In this document: piece after piece, positions 56,817 through 64,000 of the stretch
How the letters are laid out: each line of letters starts with the position of its first letter
How positions within the stretch are numbered: position 1 is the stretch's first letter
Source: Strigomonas culicis
Lineage: Eukaryota; Euglenozoa; Kinetoplastea; Trypanosomatida; Trypanosomatidae
Assembly: GCA_000482145.1 (NCBI GenBank)
Contig: AUXH01000025.1
Location: 1 to 64,000 of the forward strand
Length of the DNA: 64,000 nucleotides
Direction: 5' to 3'
Notes under the pieces: generated by a model
The model's input: the letters and a program-made list of their open reading frames with translations, nothing else
Told to the model about the DNA's origin: nothing
Databases searched by the model: none
Made by a program: the position numbers and the translations under genes

Positions 56817-57854
56817 CTAGCGCGCACTACCACAGGGAACCACGTGGCAGTCCATGCAATTGTTGAGCGGCAGGAAGGGCACGGCGTCGTGGGCGATGGT
56901 CGCTTCCATCGTGCGGTGGGCGGAGATGTAGGTCGAAGGCAGCGAAGTGCCCCCCTCTTCCGTCTCGGGAGTGGCACACGTCGTCACCGCTCGATCGTAC
57001 ACTGACGGGAGGGCCGTCGGTGGCACCTCCTCCCCTACCTCCGACGTCCGTGTAGTAGATAAACTGTTCTCTATCGGTTGCAGTGGGTCCATGTGCGGCT
57101 CCTCTCTGCGGCGGGGGAGGGCGGTCCGGTCATCGGAGAGGTCGTAGTGGCGCGGGTCGTCCTTGATGGGCAGGCTGCGCGCGATGGCGGTGTGCTCGTC
57201 CACGAGGCTGGTCGTCGTGACGGTCGGTGCGGTCGGGGGAACGGTGGCCTCTGCTGCACGCTCCGGTGTGACTAGTCTGTCCCCTGTGGAGGGGCTGGAC
57301 GGGGGCAGCGCCGGGCATGGCGCGTGGCGCTCAGAGACTGGCATGACGAGGGCCTCAACGTACGAGGGTGGGGGCAGCTCGGCTTCCCCCACTGACACGT
57401 CTTCGGCGGAGATATGCTCTCCGTGCAGAACGGTCAGTGCCGCGATGGCGGTGCTGCCGGAGTCGTAGTCGTCGATGTGTGCGAGAAAGACGGACGTGAG
57501 GTGCGTCGGACACGATACCAGCACCGGCTTGGTCTTGCCCAGCGGGATGTACTGAATCAGCACGTGGCTGCCCTTTCGACCGACGAGCGACACATCGCGC
57601 CCGTTGACCGGTATCGCGATGGGCTCCTGCGGCCGCACCTCTGGGCGCGGCGGTGTTGGGTCGCTCAGCGGCATGTACACCGGTGAGGTCGGGCGAGTCG
57701 GTGGCTGCTGCTCGAACATTAGTGAACGGTCGTTTGTGGCCTGTGACACACGCCTTGGGGTGGCGGTGGTGCAGCTCTGCGGGGGGCGCGCATCGCGCCG
57801 CGCACACCCTCTCTTTGCGTTGGACATGCGCGCCGGGGACACGGCAGCGCCCAT
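56817..57854 (-). CDS. D family protein, copy D5 (diverged core)
   Basis: A 345-residue protein starting MGAAVSPARMSN at 57854; the TTG at 57875 is not used. The core differs from its neighbours and is closer to D1: IPVNGRDVSLVGRKGSHVLI, then SCPTHLTSVFLAHIDDYD. There is one PPSY motif (PPPSYVEALV). The UIM-like helix is eroded to DEHTAIARSL, but IKDDPRHYDLSDD remains. The C-terminal tail is full length (SLPSTYISAHRTMEATIAHD, ending VVPCGSAR). It lies between D4 and D6, whose cores are almost identical to each other, so it escaped homogenisation. Confidence 0.8.
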   Translation of the reverse strand: MGAAVSPARMSNAKRGCARRDARPPQSCTTATPRRVSQATNDRSLMFEQQPPTRPTSPVYMPLSDPTPPRPEVRPQEPIAIPVNGRDVSLVGRKGSHVLIQYIPLGKTKPVLVSCPTHLTSVFLAHIDDYDSGSTAIAALTVLHGEHISAEDVSVGEAELPPPSYVEALVMPVSERHAPCPALPPSSPSTGDRLVTPERAAEATVPPTAPTVTTTSLVDEHTAIARSLPIKDDPRHYDLSDDRTALPRRREEPHMDPLQPIENSLSTTRTSEVGEEVPPTALPSVYDRAVTTCATPETEEGGTSLPSTYISAHRTMEATIAHDAVPFLPLNNCMDCHVVPCGSAR

Positions 57855-58545
57855 GGTGAGGTTGGGGATATCCAAGAGAAGTTACTAGGACAACGAGAAG
57901 AAGAAAGAGGGAGAGGTAGAGGAAATCTATGCATCACAGAGAAGTGCAGACACAAGAGCAGTGTAGAGGAGCGTGCAGGCCTTATCCTTCCGGTAGACGG
58001 AGTTCAGCACTGCAACAGCAGAATGTGATGACAGTGGCATTACTTCGACTTTTTTCTTGAATTATCATAACTGCAAAAATTGAAAAAAATTGAAGAAGAG
58101 AGAAAAAACAAGTAAAAACATACATATACTCAGTATACATGCACACACATATTTTCCTTCATTTTTTGTGAATACAAAAAAGAAACAGAGATCGCTTTGC
58201 ACACGCGAGGTCCTCCTTGATTTAGCTTAGTAAAGAGAGAAAAAAAAAGCTTGGAAGCGGAAACGGAGATAAAATATCTTAAGAAAGGACGAATCAGTAA
58301 GAGTTCCACACATACGTTGTCGGCTATCCAAATAGAAAATAAAGGAAAAAAAAGTAAAAAGAGAAAAAAAAATACATACATATGTATATATTAAAAGCTA
58401 AATCTCAGCATAAAAACAAAGAGCACAAAACATGTGTTGTATATAGAAGATACTAAAACTTCACTGTTCTGTTGTCTAACACATCATGAAAGATCTACAA
58501 TGTCTCATGACAGAGGTGCAGTCCCACGAAGTGGTGCGCAACGGC
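57855..58545. other. Array spacer
   Basis: D5 5' flank (conserved block near 57958-58020), then AT-rich sequence. No gene is seen. Confidence 0.55.
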
Positions 58546-59646
58546 CTAGTACATACTGCCGCAGGGAATTATTCGGTGTGCGGTGGAGTAGGAGGGCGGC
58601 AAGAACGATCCATCGTCTTGGGCGGCGGTGGCTTCCATCACGCGGTCGGCCGAAATATAGGTCGAAGGGGCTGAGGTGCACCCGCCCTCCGTCGCAGTAG
58701 TGCCACAGGTCTTCACCGTCCGATTGCACACCGACTGGAAGCGCGGCGGCAGCACGTCCCCTAGAGAGGAGGTCAACACGTTGGAACAATTGCTCTCGAG
58801 CGACGGCAGTGATGTCATCTGCGGCTCCTCCTCACGGCGGGGAATGGCGGTGTGATCACCGGAGAGGATGGGTGAGAGGTCGTAGTTGCGCGGGTCATCC
58901 TTGATGGCGAGGCTCATCGCAATGGCCAGCGCGAGGGCAATGTCCTCGTCCACCACGTTGCTACTCGTGATGGTGTGTGCGGTCGGGGGAACTACGACAC
59001 GCGCAGGCGCTACTGTTCGGTTCACCATTGAGTATGTGGGCGGGGCCAGTGCAGGGGAGAGCTCGTCGCTCGCCGGTGCCGACACCCGGAGAGCCACGGA
59101 GTACGTGGGCGGGGCCGACCCTTCATCGTCCGACGGGTCTACAGCCGGGATCGAGGTCGTGTTCTCTCTCAGAGCGTTATGCGGCGGTAAAGAAGTAGCT
59201 ACAAGTTCATATTCATCGATATGCGCGATGAACACGGACGTAAACTTCTCTGGACAGTGCACGACCACGGGTTGCGTCGCTCCCCTCGGAACGTACTGAA
59301 TGAGCACCTGACTGCCCTCTTGGCCTAGGATGGACACCTCGCGCGCGCCGACGAGTGTGGGCGTGGAGCCTTGCGGCGTCGCCTCGGTGGGGGGTGGGGG
59401 TCTATCGCTCTGCTGGGCATGCACCGGGGACGTTCTGCGAGCCGCTGGTGTTATGCGCGTCGCTGGGGGCCGTGTCTTTTTCGGTGTCCGGGCTTTCCTG
59501 GGTACCAGGTCAGTTGGTTCCTCCGATTGGCGTCTGGGGGTGGCGGTGGTGCTGACTTGCGGAGGGCACGAGACACGCCGGGCCTCATGCGGTGCATCTT
59601 CTTCCTTAGCGTTCGACTTGCGCGCCGGGGATACGACAGCGCCCAT
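58546..59646 (-). CDS. D family protein, copy D6 (full length)
   Basis: A 366-residue protein starting MGAVVSPARKSN at 59646. This is the most complete copy. It has MGxxxS, a Ser/Pro/Arg-rich linker, the core near residues 97-150 (VGAREVSILGQEGSQVLIQY to FIAHIDEYE), two PPTY motifs, and the UIM-like helix DEDIALALAIAMSL joined to IKDDPRNYDLSPILSGD. The long tail has SAPSTYISADRVMEAT and a third PPxY (LPPSYSTAHR), ending PCGSMY. It is a good reference for judging what the other copies have lost. Confidence 0.82.
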   Translation of the reverse strand: MGAVVSPARKSNAKEEDAPHEARRVSCPPQVSTTATPRRQSEEPTDLVPRKARTPKKTRPPATRITPAARRTSPVHAQQSDRPPPPTEATPQGSTPTLVGAREVSILGQEGSQVLIQYVPRGATQPVVVHCPEKFTSVFIAHIDEYELVATSLPPHNALRENTTSIPAVDPSDDEGSAPPTYSVALRVSAPASDELSPALAPPTYSMVNRTVAPARVVVPPTAHTITSSNVVDEDIALALAIAMSLAIKDDPRNYDLSPILSGDHTAIPRREEEPQMTSLPSLESNCSNVLTSSLGDVLPPRFQSVCNRTVKTCGTTATEGGCTSAPSTYISADRVMEATAAQDDGSFLPPSYSTAHRIIPCGSMY

Positions 59647-60917
59647 GCTGGGATGGGGACTAAGAAAAAGAAGTTACTGAGGCAAAGTGAAGAAGAAAGA
59701 GAAAACAGTGATATTTGTGTAGCAGAACTGTAGAGTATAGTGTGAGTCCGATCCTTCCGGGAAACCATCACCAGCGCTCTATAAAACATTGATGTAGTAA
59801 GACCACATAATTACATGTAAAAGAAAAAGGAAAGCAGAGATGCACAAACAGCATCTTGTGGAATGCAATGTGCGAATGTGAAACGAACATCGCATTCTAC
59901 ACGCGAAAAAGGCCTTCATTTTGTAGTTGAAAGACCAATAAGACAAAATGAACAAGGTACGTAGTAGGGTGATGAACGAAGAAAAAAAGGGAAGACTCAG
60001 CCAATCTGATGAATTGCTTTCACCTTCAGTGGTCCAGTTGGTATGGATAGAACTACGCGTACGACTCCTTGTCGGCGGTGCTCCATCGAGCTGCTACGAG
60101 CGCCGCGCAACGTTTAGCCTGAATTCATTCTGCCTGATGTTTCACTGCCTCGTAACTATCCGTGGCGATGGGTGTTTCATAATCCGCCAGAGCAGCGCCG
60201 CACCGACGTACGACACGCCCCAGTGGCGCACTGCGAAGGTCCCGGCAAGGTGGTGTGGCACAGCAAGCGGTGCGGCGGCGGCGCGCCCATCGACCGACTG
60301 TGCGCTGGCGTGGCGGTCCGTGAGGAAGCGACGAAAGGAGGGTGAGTGCACGGTTGTTAAAACCGCTATAGTAGTAAGAGGAGATCAATGCTTCAATAGG
60401 TGGAGGTGCGGCAAAGAGAAGGAAGAAAAGATGGATGTAGGCGACGATGGGCATATCAGAGTGCTTTGTCATATTTACGACCGCACACATGCGCAGCGAG
60501 CGCGTCATCATAAGTTATAGAGGTTAAAGAGAGAAAAAACAACAGGGATTTAAAAAGAGATATGTATATATATGGAGAGAGAGACAGAGATCAAGTGTTA
60601 AAAATACAGTATAGGAAAGAAAAAGCAAACCCAGCTAAGGGAGGACAGAGTGCAGAGGAGTTTGATCTATCAAAGTGAACTGCAAAGAGAGAGAGGAACA
60701 AAATGAAGACCTTACGACTCACACTACAAAAAAAAAATTGGATGCAAAGTGTGAAAAGTTAACACCGAATTGAAATTAGGAATGTCGTTGTTGTACTTTT
60801 GGGCTGTGTAAGATGTACATGATTGAAAGAAGGTGAAGAAGAAAACAAAGCGTCGTGAAGACAACGCTGCATGTCAAATTCACAAGAAACATTTACGTGC
60901 AAACGAAAAAATGCAAA
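59647..60917. other. Array spacer with GC-rich island
   Basis: AT-rich at both ends, but 60040-60345 is GC-rich like coding DNA. Open frames exist on both strands there; none has a family match and a sound start, so it may be a decayed gene. The short-subfamily 3' UTR element is at 60853-60905 (aaagcgtcgtgaagac). No gene is called. Confidence 0.5.
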
Positions 60918-61769
60918 CTACATCCCCCTGAACTCAACAGGATAGCGAGGTGTCGGCAGAAAGAAATGGTTCGCCGCACTAGGCAGCGGTGCCTCCGCCC
61001 AGAGATCCTGCGGGTCCTGCGCGTCCGGCGGTGGAGCGGCCACATCCCAGTGCGTCTCCCCCGGCGCCTCCCCGGCGGTGCCGTGCGCGTGGTCCACGTC
61101 CCCCGCCGCCGGCGCCGGGTCCGCCCCAGTGGTCGCGCTGGCCGGGACGGCGGAGCCCTCTGACTCCGGCGCCGTCGGGCTCAGGGGTGCGCGCACCGGC
61201 CGCAGCGGCGACTCAGGCGAGAGGTCGTAGTTGCGCGGGTCGTCCTTGATGGGCAGGCTGCGCGCCGCGGCCGTGGGTGAGTCGGCAGTAGACCGGACCA
61301 CGTCGGCGTACGACGGCGGCGGCGCCGCGGCGCGGCTCGGCTCTGTAAAGGCGTAGCGGTCCATGTGCTGCAGGAAGAACGCGACGCTCTCCGTGGGGCA
61401 GTGCACGACGACGGACTTGGTGCCGCCCAGCGGCACGAACCGCAGCAGCACCTCCCCGTTGTGCGGGCCGTACCTCTGCACGGTGCGGCCGTGGACGGGC
61501 ACGAGCGTCGGGGCGCCGTAGCAGCTGGGGATCGCGCCGCCGGCCGCCGCGAGTGAAGGGCTGGCCGCGCGCTGGTCGGCTGCGCTCGCGCCACGCGGCG
61601 GGTTGCTGCTGGCCCGCGTCTTGGCGCTGCCGGCGGCCTCCCGCTTCGCCAGCTTGCGGTGGGCGCTGGTGGTGGCGTGTGGGTGACCGGCGGGGCTGTG
61701 AGACGTGCCCGGGGCATAGCGCTTCCTCTGTTCTTTCGTCACCACGGGCACAGAAGAGCTGCAGCCCAT
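60918..61769 (-). CDS. D family protein, short subfamily, copy D7
   Basis: A 283-residue protein starting MGCSSSVPVVTKEQ at 61769. Gly2 and Ser6 predict myristoylation, and Cys3 allows palmitoylation. The core reads VPVHGRTVQRYGPHNGEVLL, then HCPTESVAFFLQHMDRYAF. It has one PPSY (APPPSYADVV). The acidic UIM-like helix is reduced to TAAARSL, but IKDDPRNYDLSPES is perfect. It ends LPTPRYPVEFRGM, a C-terminus shared with D8 and D9. It is the only intact complete member of this subfamily in the window. Confidence 0.82.
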   Translation of the reverse strand: MGCSSSVPVVTKEQRKRYAPGTSHSPAGHPHATTSAHRKLAKREAAGSAKTRASSNPPRGASAADQRAASPSLAAAGGAIPSCYGAPTLVPVHGRTVQRYGPHNGEVLLRFVPLGGTKSVVVHCPTESVAFFLQHMDRYAFTEPSRAAAPPPSYADVVRSTADSPTAAARSLPIKDDPRNYDLSPESPLRPVRAPLSPTAPESEGSAVPASATTGADPAPAAGDVDHAHGTAGEAPGETHWDVAAPPPDAQDPQDLWAEAPLPSAANHFFLPTPRYPVEFRGM

Positions 61770-62349
61770 TGTATGGCTTTTGGTGGATGTTGTGTATACT
61801 AAAGTGGAGTGCGTGTAGTTAAAAAAAAGAGCGATGAAAATAAATTTCTACATTTGTATATTTACGGGTGCATTCAGTAATGAATGTTATGTCAAAGTGA
61901 AGGAGATAAAGATGGATAGAGAGCAAACAGAAGTACATAAAGGTTTCACCCAACACTGAGAACGCACGAGAATTAGGAAACGACGCCAAACATTAAGGAA
62001 AGAAAGGTAACAACAAAAAAAGGTGATGCGTATGTTAGTTAAATTCTTTAAAAAAAAAAGCAAAGTGAGCTGAAAAAAAAAACTAGCTAAGCGAAAGTAG
62101 AACACAGAGGACTTCAACTTATCCAACTGTACCGCAATGTGAAGACATTCGAACAAGCATTAAAGAAGATGGTGAAAAAAAAAATGTAAATGTTAACAGA
62201 GAACTAGAATCATGAGAGTTTTTGTTAATGCACACGACTGCAGGAAGAAAGTAAAGCGTCGTTATGACGATACCACATTTCGAATTCACTCACTAAAAAA
62301 GGTTAAGAAAAAGAAACACAAATAACAAAACCCACAGTGGACGAGTAGG
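61770..62349. other. Array spacer
   Basis: AT-rich. Near 62258-62305 lies the same 3' UTR element (aaagcgtcgttatgac ... aattcac) as after D7 and D9. No gene is seen. Confidence 0.55.
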
Positions 62350-62961
62350 CTACAGTGCTCGGATCATGGTGGGATAACGGGGCGCCGGCAGGGCGACAGT
62401 AATCCCTGCGCCAGGCAGCGGCGGCCGCACAGTCCCAGTGGGCCCGACGACCCCTATCTGTGGCCCCGTCGCATTGAGTGGTACGCGCTGCGGCAAAAAA
62501 GGCGTGTCGGGAGAGAAGTCGTAGTTGCGCGGGTCCTCTATGATCGCGAGGCTCAGTTCCCCCGTCGTGGCCAGGTCGGCGTCCGCGGCAGCAGAGAAGG
62601 AGTACGACCGCGAGAGCGCAGCGGCGCTGCCCTCCTCGCCGAAGGCATAGCGGTCCATGTTCTTGAGGAAGAGGGGGACGGTGTCCGGCGGGCAGTGCAC
62701 GACGATCGGCAGTGTCGCGCGCAGCGGCACAAACCGCAGAAGCACCTCCCCGTTGTGCGGGCCGTACACCTCCACGCTGCGGCCGTTGACGGTCATGATG
62801 GTCGGCACGCCGTAGCTCTCCGGGACGTCGGCCCCTGCGGCCGCAGGCGGCGGGTTGCGTCGTGTCTGATTATTGGTCACTACCGGTCGGGATGGGGTGC
62901 GGGAACGTGCCTATTGCCCTTGCTCTTTGCACCTTTGTGAGGAAGATTGACTGCAACCCAT
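62350..62961 (-). pseudogene. D family, short subfamily, copy D8 with nonsense codon
   Basis: An ATG at 62961 opens with MGCSQSSSQRCKEQGQ, a clear D7-type acylation signal. Codon 17, at 62911-62913, is TAG. The same frame then runs on to the family core (TVNGRSVEVYGPHNGEVLL, HCPPDTVPLFLKNMDRYAF), IIEDPRNYDFSPDT and the end LPAPRYPTMIRAL at 62350. No PPxY remains. An internal ATG at 62796 could give about 148 residues that include the core but lack the membrane signal. Otherwise a pseudogene by a single stop. Confidence 0.75.
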
Positions 62962-63554
62962 CGTGAAGCCGTTTCAAAAAAAAAAAAGACTGCAAATATT
63001 AAAAGCAATAATTGCACTAATATGTATATGCGGATGCTTGCAGTAGTAATAATTACGTCAAAATGAAGAAAAAAAAAGGATGGAGGGCAGAAGAAGCACA
63101 CAAAGATGTAACAGAACACTAGAACTAAAGGAATACAAAGAGAGCAAGCCAGTGTGAAATATACAGATTGCGGAGAATCAATAAAAACGATTGTATACAT
63201 GCATAAAGTTCAACCGTGAAAAAAAAAATGGGATGAAAAAAAAAAAGAAAGAAACCAGAATAGAGAGGAGTTGAACCCATCTAACTGTACTGCAATGAAA
63301 AAAGAAAGAACATGAAGACGTTCCTACAATCACGAAGGAAAACGGGGTAAAGAAGATGTAAAAAATACTACAGAATATTGAAAGCATTAGAGCCCTTGTT
63401 GTACACGTATGTTGTGTATGCTGCACATGATTCAAAGAAGGAAGTATAAAATAAAGCGTCGCGATGCAGACGCAGCGTTTCTAATTCACAAAAAGAACAT
63501 ACACGTAAAAGAAAAAAGGAACACAAATAACCGAATCCAGAGTGGACGGGTATA
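62962..63554. other. Array spacer
   Basis: AT-rich. The short-subfamily 3' UTR element is at about 63451-63510 (aaagcgtcgcgatgc ... aattcac). No gene is seen. Confidence 0.55.
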
Positions 63555-64000
63555 CTACAGCGCTCGTATCACGGTGGGATAACGAGGCGCCGGCAGGGCG
63601 ACATTATTCACCGCGCCAAGCAGCGGCCGCGCAGTCGCAGTGGTCCCGTTCGTGGAGATGACGATGCCTATCTGCGGCCCCGTCGCGTTGAGTGGTACGC
63701 ACTGCGGCACAAGAGATGTGTCGGGAGAGAAGTCGTAGTTGCGCGGGTCCTCTATGATCGCGAGGCTCAGCTCCCCCGTCGTAGGCAGGTCAGCCTTGGG
63801 AGTGGCGGGGGAGCGGGCCTGTGAGACTACGGTGACGTTGTCCTGCTGTGTAAAGGCATAGCGGTCCATGTTCTTGAGGAAAGGTCCGACGCATTCCGGG
63901 GAGCAATGCACGACGATCGGCACTCTCGTGTCCCGTGGCACAAACCGCAGGAGCACCTCTCCGCTGCAGGGGCCGTACACCTCCACGCTGCGGCCGTTGA
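63555..64000 (-). CDS. D family protein, short subfamily, copy D9 (partial, runs off the window)
   Basis: The 3' part of a gene whose start lies beyond position 64000. It begins within NGRSVEVYGPCSGEVLLRFV, continues HCSPECVGPFLKNMDRYAF and IIEDPRNYDFSPDT, and ends LPAPRYPTVIRAL at 63555. It is very close to D8 from the core to the stop, including the bases just after the stop codon. It shows the array goes on to the right. Whether its N-terminus carries MGCxxS cannot be seen. Confidence 0.75.
   Translation of the reverse strand, partial: NGRSVEVYGPCSGEVLLRFVPRDTRVPIVVHCSPECVGPFLKNMDRYAFTQQDNVTVVSQARSPATPKADLPTTGELSLAIIEDPRNYDFSPDTSLVPQCVPLNATGPQIGIVISTNGTTATARPLLGAVNNVALPAPRYPTVIRAL

Noticed and set aside
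60125..60511. 128-residue minus-strand frame in the same island
   Set aside because: No similarity to D, A or B blocks and a low-complexity N-terminus in AT-rich sequence. It is described only as a possible decayed gene.
59948..60520. 190-residue plus-strand ORF with an ATG in the D6-D7 spacer
   Set aside because: It is on the opposite strand to all genes, has no recognisable domain, and spans both the GC-rich island and AT-rich flanks.
48510..64000. D family as viral matrix or Gag remnants, because of MGxxxS plus PPxY
   Set aside because: No capsid, protease or polymerase-like sequence lies nearby. The copies have host-like composition, spacers and splice signals, and the UIM-like and DPRNYD motifs do not fit.
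35641..64000. Tandem arrays as CRISPR or transposon arrays
   Set aside because: The units are full protein genes with spacers of 0.6-1.3 kb. No terminal repeats, target-site duplications or transposase/reverse transcriptase were seen.

Overview
The window is nuclear DNA from a trypanosomatid (kinetoplastid) protist. All 33 supported genes lie on the minus strand with no strand switch, so this looks like one polycistronic transcription unit of at least 64 kb. No introns are seen. Coding regions are strongly GC-rich, while the spacers are AT-rich. Before most start codons, read on the minus strand, there is a polypyrimidine tract followed by an AG, as expected for spliced-leader trans-splicing. 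Genes start at ATG and end at standard stop codons. The products (small Rab GTPase, mitochondrial m-AAA protease, ELO-type elongase, many large lineage-specific disordered proteins) also fit. The genus cannot be set from the sequence.

Region 1 (about 0-35 kb) holds unrelated single-copy genes. They are a frameshifted gene at the left edge, two large adjacent helical proteins with mitochondrial presequences, a small unknown protein, an FtsJ-type 2'-O-methyltransferase, a RING-H2 protein, a 1,858-residue protein with a C-terminal pseudokinase domain, a 1,108-residue protein with a repeated S-I-x-F motif, a Pro/Gly/Tyr-rich peptide, a Rab GTPase, two C2-type proteins, a fatty-acid elongase, a two-span m-AAA protease, and two large helical proteins of unknown function.

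Region 2 (about 35.6-46.4 kb) is a tandem array of two unrecognised families, here called A (2 copies) and B (5 copies). They are basic, low-complexity proteins that share duplicated 5' flanks and 3' UTR elements.

Region 3 (about 47-64 kb, running off the right edge) starts with a predicted N-myristoylated protein carrying seven 14-residue repeats. It continues with a nine-member tandem family, here called D. Complete D copies combine an MGxxxS N-terminus (predicted N-myristoylation), a conserved core of about 50 residues, PPxY motifs, a UIM-like helix and an invariant DPRNYD[L/F]S-type motif. This layout suggests membrane-anchored adaptors for the ubiquitin system, which is an inference and, as far as I can tell, not described. 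The array shows birth-and-death evolution: D2, D3 and D4 have premature C-terminal stops with homologous remnants downstream, D8 has an in-frame TAG at codon 17, and the cores of D2, D3, D4 and D6 look homogenised by gene conversion.

No rRNA, tRNA, spliced-leader RNA, CRISPR or clear transposon was found.
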